From contig NW_003144150.1 in the NCBI RefSeq assembly GCF_000003605.2, positions 1-64,000 of the forward strand: a DNA stretch of 64,000 nt, written 5' to 3'. The translations under genes were made by a program, and so were the position numbers. This DNA comes from Saccoglossus kowalevskii (taxonomy: Eukaryota > Hemichordata > Enteropneusta > Harrimaniidae). Positions 12,820 through 26,125 of this stretch are shown here, piece after piece. Each line of letters begins with the position of its first letter. Position 1 is the first letter of the stretch. Below the pieces are notes generated by a model. It was not told the DNA's origin, did no database searches, and saw nothing but the letters and a program-made list of their open reading frames with translations.

Positions 12820-13459
12820 GTCTGGTGAGGGAGATGTGAGGTAACTCTGAGTGTCTAGTTAGGGTGATGTGAGGTAACTCTGAGTGTCTAGTGAGGGTGA
12901 TGTGAGGTAACTCTGAGTGTCTAGTTAGGGTGATGTGAGGTAACTCTGAGTGTCTAGTGAGGGTGATGTGGGGTAACTCTGAGTGTCTAGTTAGGGTGAT
13001 GTGAGGTAACTCTGAGTGTCTAGTGAGGGTGATGTGAGGTAACTCTGAGTGTCTAGTTAGGGTGATGTGAGGTAACTCTGAGTGTCTAGTGAGGGTGATG
13101 TGGGGTAACTCTGAGTATCTAGTGAGGGTGATGTGAGGTAACTCTGAGTGTCTAGTGAGGGTGATGTGAGGTAACTCTGAGTGTCTAGTTAGGGTGATGT
13201 GAGGTAACTCTGAGTGTCTAGTGAGGGTGATGTGAGGTAACTCTGAGTGTCTAGTTAGGGTGATGTGAGGTAACTCTGAGTGTCTAGTGAGGGTGATGTG
13301 AGGTAACTCTGAGTGTCTAGTTAGGGTGATGTGAGGTAACTCTGAGTGTCTAGTGAGGGTGATGTGAGGGTGATGTGAGGTAACTCTGAGTGTCTAGTGA
13401 GGGTGATGTGAGGTAACTCTGAGTGTCAAGTGAGGGTGATGTGAGGTAACTCTGAGTGT
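12820..13459. repeat. Block shared with the right end of the window (50,541 bp away)
   Basis: It starts with a K unit carrying the rare GAGATGTGAGG form and runs through a perfect 297-bp module (A unit at 13117). After further S and T units comes a 44-bp unit with GATGTGAGGGTGATGTGAGG near 13361, then an S unit and a P unit. The same order, including both rare markers, lies at 63361-64000. The offset is 50,541 bp at the K unit, at the A unit and at the 44-bp unit, so no net length change has occurred between these marks. Confidence 0.85.
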
Positions 13460-16400
13460 CTAGTGAGGGTGATGTAAGGTAACTCTGAGTATCTAGTGAG
13501 GGTGATGTGAGGTAACTCTGAGTGTCTAGTGAGGGTGATGTGAGGTAACTCTGAGTGTCTAGTGAGGGTGATGTGAGGTAACTCTGAGTGTCTAGTGAGG
13601 GTGATGTGAGGTAAATCTGAGTGTCTAGTGAGGGTGATGTGAGGTAACTCTGAGTATCTAGTTAGGGTGATGTGAGGTAACTCTGAGTGTCTAGAGTGGG
13701 TGGTGTGAGGTAACTCTGAGTGTCTGGTGAGGGTGATGTGAGGTAACTCTGAGTGTCTAGTTAGGGTGATGTGAGGTAACTCTGAGTGTCTAGTTAGGGT
13801 GATGTGAGGTAACTCTGAGTGTCTAGTGAGGGTGATGTGGGGTAACTCTGAGTGTCTAGTTAGGGTGATGTGAGGTAACTCTGAGTGTCTAGTGAGGGTG
13901 ATGTGAGGTAACTCTGAGTGTCTAGTTAGGGTGATGTGAGGTAACTCTGAGTGTCTAGTGAGGGTGATGTGGGGTAACTCTGAGTATCTAGTGAGGAGTG
14001 AGGGTGATGTGAGGTAACTCTGAGTGTCTAGTGAGGGTGATGTGAGGTAACTCTGAGTGTCTAGTTAGGGTGATGTGAGGTAACTCTGAGTGTCTAGTGA
14101 GGGTGATGTGAGGTAACTCTGAGGAGGTAACTCTGAGTGTCTAGTTAGGGTGATGTGAGGTAACTCTGAGTGTCTAGTGAGGGTGATGTGAGGTAACTCT
14201 GAGTGTCTAGTTAGGGTGATGTGAGGTAACTCTGAGTGTCTAGTGAGGGTGATGTGAGGTAACTCTGAGTATCTAGTGAGGGTGATGTGAGGTAACTCTG
14301 AGTGTCTAGTGAGGGTGATATGAGGTAACTCTGAGTGTCTAGTTAGGGTGATGTGAGGTAACTCTGAGTGTCTAGTGAGGGTGATGTGAGGTAACTCTGA
14401 GTGTCTAGTGAGGGTGATGTGAGGTAACTCTGAGTATCTAGTGAGGGTGATGTGAGGTAACTCTGAGTGTCTAGTTAGGGTGATGTGAGGTAACTCTGAG
14501 TGTCTAGTGAGGGTGATGTGAGGTAACTCTGAGTATCTAGTGAGGGTGATGTGAGGTAACTCTGAGTGTCTAGTGTGGGTGGTGTGAGGTAACTCTGAGT
14601 GTCTGGTGAGGGTGATGTGAGGTAACTCTGAGTGTCTAGTTAGGGTGATGTGAGGTAACTGAGTGTCTAGTGAGGGTGATGTGAGGTAACTCTGAGTGTC
14701 TAGTTAGGGTGATGTGAGGTAACTCTGAGTGTCTAGTGAGGGTGATGTGAGGTAACTCTGAGTATCTAGTGAGGGTGATGTGAGGGTGATGTGAGGTAAC
14801 TCTGAGTGTCTAGTGAGGGTGATGTGAGGTAACTCTGAGTGTCAAGTGAGGGTGATGTGAGGTAACTCTGAGTGTCTAGTGAGGGTGATGTAAGGTAACT
14901 CTGAGTATCTAGTGAGGGTGATGTGAGGTAACTCTGAGTATCTAGTGAGGGTGATGTGAGGTAACTCTGAGTGTCTAGTGAGGGTGATGTGAGGTAACTC
15001 TGAGTGTCTAGTTAGGGTGATGTGAGGTAACTCTGAGTGTCTAGTGAGGGTGATGTGAGGTAACTCTGAGTGTCTAGTGAGGGTGATGTGAGGTAACTCT
15101 GAGTATCTTGTGAAGGTGATGTGAGGTAACTCTGAGTGTCTAGTGAGGGTGATGTGAGGTAACTCTGAGTGTCTAGTTAGGGTGATGTGAGGTAACTCTG
15201 AGTGTCTAGTGAGGGTGATGTGAGGTAACTCTGAGTGTCTAGTTAGGGTGATGTGAGGTAACTCTGAGTGTCTAGTGAGGGTGATGTGAGGTAACTCTGA
15301 GTGTTTACTTAGGGTGATGTGAGGTAACTCTGAGTGTCTAGTGAGGGTGATGTGAGGTAACTCTGAGTGTCTAGTGAGAGTGATGTGAGGTAACTCTGAG
15401 TGTCTAGTGAGGGTGATGTGAGGTAACTCTGAGTGTCTAGTGAGGGTGATGTGAGGTAACTCTGAGTGTCTAGTGAGGGTGGTGTGAGGTAACTCTGAGT
15501 GTCTAGTGAGGGTGATATGAGGTAACTCTGAATGTCTAGTGAGGGTGATGTGAGGTAACTCTGAGTGTCTAGTGAGGGTGATGTGAGGTAACTCTGAGTG
15601 TCTAGTGAGGGTGATGTGAGGTAACTCTGAGTGTCTAGTGAGGGTGATGTGAGGTAACTCTGAGTGTCTAGTGAGGGTGATGTGAGGTAACTCTGAGTGT
15701 CTAGTGAGGGTGATGTGAGGTAACTCTGAGTGTCTAGTGAGGGTGGTGTGAGGTAACTCTGAGTGTCTAGTGAGGGTGATGTGAGGTAACTCTGAGTGTC
15801 TAGTGAGGGTGATGTGAGGTAACTCTGAGTGTCTAGTGAGGGTGATGTGAGGTAACTCTGAGTGTCTAGTGAGGGTGTTGGGGGTAACTCTGAGTGTCTA
15901 GTGAGGGTGATGTGAGGTAACTCTGGGTGTCTAGTGAGGGTGATGTGAGGTAACTCTGAGTGTCTAGTGAGGGTGATGTGAGGTAACTCTGAGTGTCTAG
16001 TGAGGGTGATGTGAGGTAACTCTGAGTGTCTAGTTAGGGTGATGTGAGGTAACTCTGAGTGTCTAGTTAGGGTGATGTGAGGTAACTCTGAGTGTCTAGT
16101 GAGGGTGATGTGAGGTAACTCTGAGTGTCTAGTTAGGGTGATGTGAGGTAACTCTGAGTGTCTAGTGAGGGTGATGTGAGGTAACTCTGAGTGTCTAGTG
16201 AGGGTGATGTGAGGTAACTCTGAGTGTCTAGTTAGGGTGATGTGAGGTAACTCTGAGTGTCTAGTTAGGGTGATGTGAGGTAACTCTGAGTGTCTAGTGA
16301 GGGTGATGTGAGGTAACTCTGAGTATCTAGTGAGGGTGATGTGAGGTAACTCTGAGTGTCTAGTGTGGGTGGTGTGGGGTAACTCTGAGTGTCTAGTGAG

Positions 16401-17743
16401 GGTGATGTGAGGTAACTCTGAGTGTCTAGTTAGGGTGATGTGAGGTAACTCTGAGTGTCTAGTGAGGGTGATGTGAGGTAACTCTGAGTGTCTAGTGAGG
16501 GTGATGTGGGGTAACTCTGAGTATCTAGTGAGGGTGATGTGAGGTAACTCTGAGTGTCTAGTTAGGGTGATGTGAGGTAACTCTGAGTGTCTAGTGAGGG
16601 TGATGTGAGGTAACTCTGAGTGTCTAGTTAGGGTGATGTGAGGTAACTCTGAGTGTCTAGTGAGTGTGATGTGAGGTAACTCTGAGTGTCTAGTTAGGGT
16701 GATGTGAGGTAACTCTGAGTGTCTAGTGAGGGTGATGTGAGGTAACTCTGAGTGTCTAGTTAGGGTGATGTGAGGTAACTCTGAGTGTCAAGTGAGGGTG
16801 ATGTGAGGTAACTCTGAGTGTCTAGTGAGGGTGATGTGAGGTAACTCTGAGTATCTAGTGAGGGTGATGTGAGGTAACTCTGAGTGTCTAGTTAGGGTGA
16901 TGTGAGGTAACTCTGAGTGTCTAGTGAGGGTGATGTGAGGTAACTCTGAGTATCTAGTGAGGGTGATGTGAGGTAACTCTGAGTGTCTAGTGTGGGTGAT
17001 GTGAGGTAACTCTGAGTGTCTAGTAAGGGTGATGTGAGGTAACTCTGAGTGTCTAGTGAGGGTGATGTGAGGTAACTCTGAGTGTCTAGTTAGGGTGATG
17101 TGAGGTAACTCTGAGTGTCTAGTGAGGGTGATGTGGGGTAACTCTGAGTATCTAATGAGGGTGATGTGAGGTAACTCTGAGTGTCTAGTGAGGGTGATGT
17201 GAGGTAACTCTGAGTGTCTAGTTAGGGTGATGTGAGGTAACTCTGAGTGTCTAGTGAGGGTGATGTGAGGTAACTCTGAGTGTCTAGTTAGGGTGATGTG
17301 AGGTAACTCTGAGTGTCTAGTGAGGGTGATGTGAGGTAACTCTGAGTGTCTAGTGAGGGTGATGTGAGGTAACTCTGAGTGTCTAGTGAGGGTGATGTGA
17401 GGTAACTCTGAGTGTCTAGTGAGGGTGATGTGAGGTAACTCTGAGTGTCTAGTTAGGGTGATGTGAGGTAACTCTGAGTGTCTAGTGAGGGTGATGTGAG
17501 GTAACTCTGAGTGTCTAGTGAGGGTGATGTGAGGTAACTCTGAGTGTCTAGTGAGGGTGATGTGAGGTAACTCTGAGTGTCTAGTGAGGGTGATGTGAGG
17601 TAACTCTGAGTGTCTAGTTAGGGTGATGTGAGGTAACTCTGAGTGTCTAGTGAGGGTGATGTGAGGTAACTCTGAGTATCTAGTGAGGGTGATGTGAGAT
17701 AACTCTTAGTGTCTAGTTAGGGTGGTGTGAGGTAACTCTGAGT

Positions 17744-18040
17744 GTCTGGTGAGGGTGATGTGAGGTAACTCTGAGTGTCTAGTTAGGGTGATGTGAGGTA
17801 ACTCTGAGTGTCTAGTGAGGGTGATGTGAGGTAACTCTGAGTGTCTAGTTAGGGTGATGTGAGGTAACTCTGAGTGTCTAGTGAGGGTGATGTGAGGTAA
17901 CTCTGAGTGTCTAGTTAGGGTGATGTGAGGTAACTCTGAGTGTCTAGTGAGGGTGATGTGAGGTAACTCTGAGTGTCTAGTTAGGGTGATGTGAGGTAAC
18001 TCTGAGTGTCTAGTGAGGGTGATGTGGGGTAACTCTGAGT
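17744..18040. repeat. 297-bp module, copy at 17.7 kb
   Basis: K-T-S-T-S-T-S-T-H, then A at 18041. It has the same nine-unit length as the other copies but S replaces H at the fifth unit. As at 5.8 kb it follows a CTCTTAGTG unit with TAGTTAGGGTGGTG. Confidence 0.8.
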
Positions 18041-20771
18041 ATCTAGTGAGGGTGATGTGAGGTAACTCTGAGTGTCTAGTGAGGGTGATGTGAGGTAACT
18101 CTGAGTGTCTAGTGAGGGTGATGTGAGGTAACTCTGAGTGTCTAGTGAGGGTGATGTGAGGTAACTCTGAGTGTCTAGTTAGGGTGATGTGAGGTAACTC
18201 TGAGTGTCTAGTGAGGGTGATGTGAGGTAACTCTGAGTGTCTAGTTAGGGTGATGTGAGGTAACTCTGAGTGTCTAGTGAGGGTGATGTGAGGTAACTCT
18301 GAGTGTCTAGTTAGGGTGATGTGAGGTAACTCTGAGTGTCTAGTGAGGGTGATGTGAGGTAACTCTGAGTGTCTAGTGAGGGTGATGTGAGGTAACTCTG
18401 AGTATCTAGTGAGGGTGTTGGGGGTAACTCTGAGTGTCTAGTGAGGGTGATGTGAGGTAACTCTGAGTGTCTAGCAAGGGTGGTGGTAGGTAACTCTGAG
18501 TGTCTAGTGAGGGTGATGTGAGGTAACTCTGAGTGTCTAGTGAAGGTGGTGTGAGGTAACTCTGAGTGTCTAGTGAGGGTGATGTGAGGTAATTCTGAGT
18601 GTCTAGTGAGGGTGATGTGAGGTAACTCTGAGTGTCTAGTGAGGGTGATGTGAGGTAACTCTGAGTGTCTAGTGAGGGTGATGTGAGGTAACTCTGAGTG
18701 TCTAGTGAGGGTGATGTGAGGTAACTCTGAGTGTCTAGTGAGGGTGATGTGAGGTAACTCTGAGTGTCTAGTGAGGGTGATGTGAGGTAACACTGAGTGT
18801 CTAGTGAGGGTGATGTGAGGTAACTCTGAGTGAATAGTGAGGGTGATGTGAGGTAACTCTGAGTGTCTATTGAGAGTGATGTGAGGTAACACTGAGTGTC
18901 TAGTGAGGGTGATGTGAGGTAACTCTGAGTGAATAGTGAGGGTGATGTGAGGTAACTCTGAGTGTCTAGTGAGGGTGTTGGGGGTAACTCTGAATGTCTA
19001 GTGAGGGTGATGTGAGGTAACTCTGAGTGTCTAGTTAGGGTGATGTGAGGTAACTCTGAGTGTCTAGTGAGGGTGATGTGAGGTAACTCTGAGTATCTAG
19101 TGAGGGTGATGTGAGGTAACTCTGAGTGTCTAGTGTGGGTGGTGTGAGGTAACTCTGAGTGTCTGGTGAGGGTGATGTGAGGTAACTCTGAGTGTCTAGT
19201 GAGGGTGATGTGAGGTAACTCTGAGTGAATAGTGAGGGTGATGTGAGGTAACTCTGAGTGTCTAGTGAGGGTGTTGGGGGTAACTCTGAGTGTCTAGTGA
19301 GGGTGATGTGAGGTAACTCTGAGTGTCTAGCAAGGGTGGTGGTAGGTAACTCTGAGTGTCTAGTGAGGGTGATGTGAGGTAACTCTGAGTGTCTAGCAAG
19401 GGTGGTGGTAGGTAACTCTGAGTGTCTAGTGAGGGTGATGTGAGGTAACTCTGAGTGTCTAGTGAGGGTGATGTGAGGTAACTCTGAGTGTCTAGTTAGG
19501 GTGATGTGAGGTAACTCTGAGTGTCTAGTGAGGGTGATGTGAGGTAACTCTGAGTGTCTAGCGAGGGTGATGTGAGGTAACTCTGAGTGTCTAGTGAGGG
19601 TGATGTGAGGTAACTCTGAGTGTCTAGCGAGGGTGATGTGAGGTAACTCTGAGTGTCTAGTGAGGGTGATGTGAGGTAACTCTGAGTGTCTAGTGAGGGT
19701 GATGTGAGGTAACTCTGAGTGTCTAGTGAGGGTGATGTGAGGTAACTCTGAGTGTCTAGTGAGGGTGATGTGAGGTAACTCTGAGTGTCTAGTGAGGGTG
19801 ATGTGAGGTAACTCTGAGTGTCTAGTGAGGGTGATGTGAGGTAACTCTGAGTGTTTAGTTAGGGTGATGTGAGGTAACTCTGAGTGTCTAGTGAGGGTGA
19901 TGTGAGGTAACTCTGAGTGTCTAGTTAGGGTGATGTGAGGTAACTCTGAGTGTCTAGTGAGGGTGATGTGAGGTAACTCTGAGTGTCTAGTGAGGGTGGT
20001 GTGAGGTAACTCTGAGTGTCTAGTGAGGGTGATGTGAGGTAACTCTGAGTGTCTAGCAAGGGTGGTGGTAGGTAACTCTGAGTGTCTAGTGAGGGTGATG
20101 TGAGGTAACTCTGAGTGTCTAGTGAGGGTGATGTGAGGTAACTCTGAGTGTCTAGTGAGGGTGATGTGAGGTAACTCTGAGTGTCTAGTGAGGGTGATGT
20201 GAGGTAACTCTGAGTGTCTAGTGAGGGTGATGTGAGGTAACTCTGAGTGTCTAGTGAGGGTGATGTGAGGTAACTCTGAGTGTCTAGTGAGGGTGATGTG
20301 AGGTAACTCTGAGTGTCTAGTGAGGGTGATGTGAGGTAACACTGAGTGTCTAGTGAGGGTGATGTGAGGTAACTCTGAGTGAATAGTGAGGGTGATGTGA
20401 GGTAACTCTGAGTGTCTAGTGAGGGTGTTGGGTGTAACTCTGAGTGTCTAGTGAGGGTGATGTGAGGTAACTCTGAGTGTCTAGTTAGGGTGATGTGAGG
20501 TAACTCTGAGTGTCTAGTGAGGGTGATGTGAGGTAACTCTGATTGTCTAGTTAGGGTGATGTGATGTAACTCTGAGTGTCTAGTGAGGGTGATGTGAGGT
20601 AACTCTGAATATCTAGTGAGTGTGATGTGAGGTAACTCTGATTGTCTAGTGAGGGTGATGTGAGGTAACTCTGAGTGTCTACTGAGGGTGATGTGAGGTA
20701 GCTCTGAGTGTCTAGTTAGGGTGATGTGAGGTAACTCTGAGTGTCTAGTGAGGGTGATGTGAGGTAACTCT

Positions 20772-20915
20772 GAGAGTCTACTGAGAGTGAAGTGAGGGAA
20801 CTCTGAGGGTCCTCTGAGGGTGTAGTGAGGTAGCTCTGAGGGTATTCTGAGGGTGTAGTGAGGTAGCTCTGAGGGTATTCTGAGGGTGAAGTGAGGTAAC
20901 TCTGAGGGTCCTCTG
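20772..20915. repeat. Second diverged unit subfamily
   Basis: About four to five units keep the 33-bp period with CTCTGAGGGT followed by ATTCTGAGGG or CCTCTGAGGG, GTAGTGAGG or GAAGTGAGG, and GGTAGCTCTGAG. The two central units are identical to each other. The CCTCTGAG form occurs near both ends of the block, which is bounded by ordinary array. No homopolymer or low-quality look is present, so this seems a genuine separate lineage of the unit. Confidence 0.88.
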
Positions 20916-21248
20916 AGTGTCTAGTGTGGGTGATGTGAGGTAACTCTGAGTGTCTAGTGAGGGTGATGTGAGGTAACTCTGAGTGTCTAGTGAGGGTGAT
21001 GTGAGGTAACTCTGAGTGTCTAGTGAGGGTGATGTGAGGTAACTCTGAGTGTCTAGTGAGGGTGATGTGAGGTAACTCTGAGTGTCTAGTCAGGGTGATG
21101 TGAGGTAACTCTGAGTGTCTAGTGAGGGTGATGTGAGGTAACTCTGAGTGTCTAGTGAGGGTGATGTGAGGTAACTCTGAGTATCTAGTGAGGGTGATGT
21201 GAGGTAACTCTGAGTGTCTAGTGTGGGTGGTGTGAGGTAACTCTGAGT

Positions 21249-22040
21249 GTCTGGTGAGGGTGATGTGAGGTAACTCTGAGTGTCTAGTTAGGGTGATGTG
21301 AGGTAACTCTGAGTGTCTAGTGAGGGTGATGTGAGGTAACTCTGAGTGTCTAGTTAGGGTGATGTGAGGTAACTCTGAGTGTCTAGTGAGGGTGATGTGG
21401 GGTAACTCTGAGTGTCTAGTTAGGGTGATGTGAGGTAACTCTGAGTGTCTAGTGAGGGTGATGTGAGGTAACTCCGAGTGTCTAGTAAGGGTGATGTGAG
21501 GTAACTCTGAGTGTCTAGTGAGGGTGATGTGGGGTAACTCTGAGTATCTAGTGAGGGTGATGTGAGGTAACTCTGAGTGTCTAGTGAGGGTGATGTGAGG
21601 TAACTCTGAGTGTCTAGTTAGGGTGATGTGAGGTAACTCTGAGTGTCTAGTGAGGGTGATGTAAGGTAACTCTGAGTATCTAGTGAGGGTGATGTGAGGT
21701 AACTCTGAGTGTCTAGTGAGGGTGATGTGAGGTAACTCTGAGTGTCTAGTGAGGGTGGTGTGAGGTAACTCTGAGTGTCTAGTGAGGGTGATGTGAGGTA
21801 ACTCTGAGTGTCTAGTTAGGGTGATGTGAGGTAACTCTGAGTGTCTAGTGAGGGTGATGTGAGGTAACTCTGAGTATCTAGTGAGGGTGATGTGAGGTAA
21901 CTCTGAGTGTCTAGTGTGGGTGGTGTGAGGTAACTCTGAGTGTCTAGTGAGGGTGATGTGAGGTAACTCTGAGTATCTAGTGAGGGTGATGTGAGGTAAC
22001 TCTGAGTGTCTAGTGTGGGTGGTGTGAGGTAACTCTGAGT
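21249..22040. repeat. 792-bp 24-unit higher-order block, copy 1
   Basis: It runs from the K unit at 21249 to the next K unit at 22041. The first nine units are a 297-bp module with TCCGAG (21473) and a q unit. The rest follows the order A, S, S, T, S-Y, A and onward through V to A, W, S, A, W. The block at 38856-39647 has the same order and exactly the same length, 17,607 bp away at both the K unit and the TCCGAG mark. The one difference I noticed is AAGTCTGAG in the later copy. The first 15 or so units recur near 55182. Confidence 0.87.
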
Positions 22041-25000
22041 GTCTGGTGAGGGTGATGTGAGGTAACTCTGAGTGTCTAGTTAGGGTGATGTGAGGTAACT
22101 CTGAGTGTCTAGTGAGGGTGATGTGAGGTAACTCTGAGTGTCTAGTTAGGGTGATGTGAGGTAACTCTGAGTGTCTAGTGAGGGTGATGTGAGGTAACTC
22201 TGAGTGTCTAGTTAGGGTGATGTGAGGTAACTCTGAGTGTCTAGTGAGGGTGATGTGAGGTAACTCTGAGTGTCTAGTTAGGGTGATGTGAGGTAACTCT
22301 GAGTGTCTAGTTAGGGTGATGTGAGGTAACTGAGTGTCTAGTGAGGGTGATGTGAGGTAACTCTGAGTGTCTAGTTAGGGTGATGTGAGGTAACTCTGAG
22401 TGTCTAGTGAGGGTGATGTGAGGTAACTCTGAGTATCTAGTGAGGGTGATGTGAGGTAACTCTGAGTGTCTAGCAAGGGTGGTGGTAGGTAACTCTGAGT
22501 GTCTAGTGAGGGTGATGTGAGGTAACTCTGAGTATCTAGTGAGTGTGATGTGAGGTAACTCTGAGTGTCTAGTGAGGGTGATGTGAGGTAACTCTGAGTG
22601 TCTAGTGAGGGTGGTGTGAGGTAACTCTGAGAGTCTAGTGAGGGTGATGTGAGGTAACTCTGAGTGTCTAGTTAGGGTGATGTGAGGTAACTCTGAGTGT
22701 CTAGTTAGGGTGATGTGAGGTAACTGAGTGTCTAGTGAGGGTGATGTGAGGTAACTCTGAGTGTCTAGTTAGGGTGATGTGAGGTAACTCTGAGTATCTA
22801 GTGAGGGTGATGTGAGGTAACTCTAAGTGTCTAGTGAGGGTGATATGAGGTAACTCTGAGTGTCTAGTTAGGGTGATGTGAGGTAACTCTGAGTGTCTAG
22901 TTAGGGTGATGTGAGGTAACTCTGAGTGTCTAGTGAGGGTGATGTGAGGTAACTCTGAGTATCTAGTGAGGGTGATGTGAGGTAACTCTGAGTGTCTAGC
23001 AAGGGTGGTGGTAGGTAACTCTGAGTGTCTAGTGAGGGTGATGTGAGGTAACTCTGAGTATCTAGTGAGTGTGATGTGAGGTAACTCTGAGTGTCTAATT
23101 GATGGGTGATGTGAGGTAACTCTGAGTGTCTAGTGAGGGTGATGTGAGGTAACTCTGAGTGTTTAGTTAGGGTGATGTGAGGTAACTCTGAGTGTCTAGT
23201 GAGGGTGATGTGAGGTAACTCTGAGTGTCAAGTGAGGGTGATGTGAGGTAACTCTGAGTGTCTAGTGAAGGTGGTGTGAGGTAACTCTGAGTGTCTAGTG
23301 AGGGTGATGTGAGGTAACTCTGAGTGTCTAGCGAGGGTGGTGGTAGGTAACTCTGAGTGTCTAGTGAGGGTGATGTGAGGTAACTCTGAGTGTCTAGTGA
23401 GGGTGATGTGAGGTAACTCTGAGTGTCTAGTGAGGGTGATGTGAGGTAACTCTGAGTGTCTAGTGAGGGTGATGTGAGGTAACTCTGAGTGTCTAGTGAG
23501 GGTGATGTGAGGTAACTCTGAGTGAATAGTGAGGGTGATGTGAGGTAACTCTGAGTGTCTAGTGAGGGTGTTGGGTGTAACTCTGAGTGTCTAGTGAGGG
23601 TGATGTGAGGTAACTCTGAGTGTCTAGCAAGGGTGGTGGTAGGTAACTCTGAGTGTCTAGTGAGGGTGATGTGAGGTAACTCTGAGTGTCTAGTTAGGGT
23701 GATGTGAGGTAACTCTGAGTGTCTAGTGAGGGTGATGTGAGGTAACTCTGAGTGTCTAGTTAGGGTGATGTGATGTAACTCTGAGTGTCTAGTGAGGGTG
23801 ATGTGAGGTAACTCTGAGTATCTAGTGAGTGTGATGTGAGGTAACTCTGAGTGTCTAGTGAGGGTGATGTGAGGTAACTCTGAGTGTCTAGTGAGGGTGA
23901 TGTGAGGTAACTCTGAGTGTCTAGTTAGGGTGATGTGAGGTAACTCTGAGTGTCTAGTGAGGGTGATGTGAGGTAACTCTGAGTGTCTAGTAGGGTGATG
24001 TGAGGTAACTCTGAGTGTCTAGTGAGGGTGATGTGAGGTAACTCTGAGTATCTAGTGAGGGTGATGTGAGGTAACTCTGAGTGTCTAGTGAGGGTGATGT
24101 GAGGTAACTCTGAGTGTCTAGTGAGGGTGATGTGAGGTAACTCTGAGTGTCTAGTGAGGGTGATGTGAGGTAACTCTGAGTGTCTAGTTAGGGTGATGTG
24201 AGGTAACTCTGAGTGTCTAGTGAGGGTGATGTGAGGTAACTCTGAGTGTCTAGTGAGGGTGATGTGAGGTAACTCTGAGTGTCTAGCAAGGGTGATGTGA
24301 GGTAACTCTGAGTGTCTAGTGAGGGTGATGTGAGGTAACTCTGAGTGTCTAGTTAGGGTGATGTGAGGTAACTGAGTGTCTAGTGAGGGTGATGTGAGGT
24401 AACACTGAGTGAATAGTGAGGGTGATGTGAGGTAACTCTGAGTGTCTAGTGAGGGTGTTGGGGGTAACTCTGAGTGTCTAGTGAGGGTGATGTGAGGTAA
24501 CTCTGAGTGTCTAGCAAGGGTGGTGGTAGGTAACTCTGAGTGTCTGGTGAGGGTGATGTGAGGTAACTCTGAGTGTCTAGTGAGGGTGATGTGAGGTAAC
24601 TCTGAGTGTCTAGTGAGGGTGATGTGAGGTAACTCTGAGTGTCTAGTTAGGGTGATGTGAGGTAACTCTGAGTGTCTAGTGAGGGTGATGTGAGGTAACT
24701 CTGAGTGTCTAGTTAGGGTGATGTGAGGTAACTCTGAGTGTCTAGTGAGGGTGATGTGAGGTAACTCTGAGTATCTAGTTAGGGTGATGTGAGGTAACTC
24801 TGAGTGTCTAGTGAGGGTGATGTGAGGTAACTCTGAGTGTCTAGTGAGGGTGATGTGAGGTAACTCTGAGTGTCTAGTGAGGGTGGTGTGAGGTAACTCT
24901 GAGTGTCTAGTGAGGGTGATGTGAGGTAACTCTGAGTGTCTAGTTAGGGTGATGTGAGGTAACTCTGAGTGTCTAGTGAGGGTGATGTGAGGTAACTCTG

Positions 25001-26125
25001 AGTATCTAGTGAGGGTGATGTGAGGTAACTCTGAGTGTCTAGTGAGGGTGGTGTGAGGTAACTCTGAGTGTCTGGTGAGGGTGATGTGAGGTAACTCTGA
25101 GTGTCTAGTTAGGGTGATGTGAGGTAACTCTGAGTGTCTAGTGAGGGTGATGTGAGGTAACTCTGAGTGTCTAGTTAGGGTGATGTGAGGTAACTCTGAG
25201 TGTCTAGTGAGGGTGATGTGAGGTAACTCTGAGTGTCTAGTGAGGGTGGTGTGAGGTAACTCTGAGTGTCTAGTGAGGGTGATGTGAGGTAACTCTGAGT
25301 GTCTAGTTAGGGTGATGTGAGGTAACTCTGAGTGTCTAGTGAGGGTGATGTGAGGTAACTCTGAGTGTCTAGTTAGGGTGATGTGAGGTAACTCTGAGTG
25401 TCTAGTGAGGGTGATGTGGGGTAACTCTGAGTATCTAGTGAGGGTGATGTGAGGTAACTCTGAGTGTCTAGTTAGGGTGATGTGAGGTAACTCTGAGTGT
25501 CTAGTGAGGGTGATGTGAGGTAACTCTGAGTGTCTAGTTAGGGTGATGTGAGGTAACTCTGAGTGTCTAGTGAGGGTGATGTGAGGTAACTCTGAGTGTC
25601 TAGTTAGAGTGATGTGAGGTAACTCTGAGTGTCTAGTGAGGGTGATGTGAGGTAACTCTGAGTGTCTAGTTAGGGTGATGTGAGGTAACTCTGAGTGTCT
25701 AGTGAGGGTGATGTGAGGTAACTCTGAGTATCTAGTGAGGGTGATGTGAGGTAACTCTGAGTGTCTAGTGTGGGTGGTGTGAGGTAACTCTGAGTGTCTG
25801 GTGAGGGTGATGTGAGGTAACTCTGAGTGTCTAGTTAGGGTGATGTGAGGTAACTCTGAGTGTCTAGTGAGGGTGATGTGAGGTAACTCTGAGTGTCTAG
25901 TTAGGGTGATGTGAGGTAACTCTGAGTGTCTAGTGAGGGTGATGTGGGGTAACTCTGAGTGTCTAGTTAGGGTGATGTGAGGTAACTCTGAGTGTCTAGT
26001 TAGGGTGATGTGGGGTAACTCTGAGTGTCTAGTTAGGGTGATGTGAGGTAACTCTGAGTGTCTAGTGAGGGTGATGTGAGGTAACTCTGAGTGTCTAGTT
26101 AGAGTGATGTGAGGTAACTCGGAGT

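Larger units (their letters stand above)
9956..20771. repeat. Array section 2: T/S alternation and 297-bp modules
   Basis: Array without genes. Long stretches alternate T and S, giving a local 66-bp period. The section contains modules at 12820, 13722 (one unit short) and 17744, a pure 10-unit run (11962-12291), and two 44-bp units (near 13361 and 14780). Irregular units include a six-base insertion (GTGAGGAGTGAGGG, near 13995) and a 14-bp partial unit near 14118. Near 18870 GTCTATTGAGAGTG starts a block resembling one at 44.88 kb. Confidence 0.9.
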
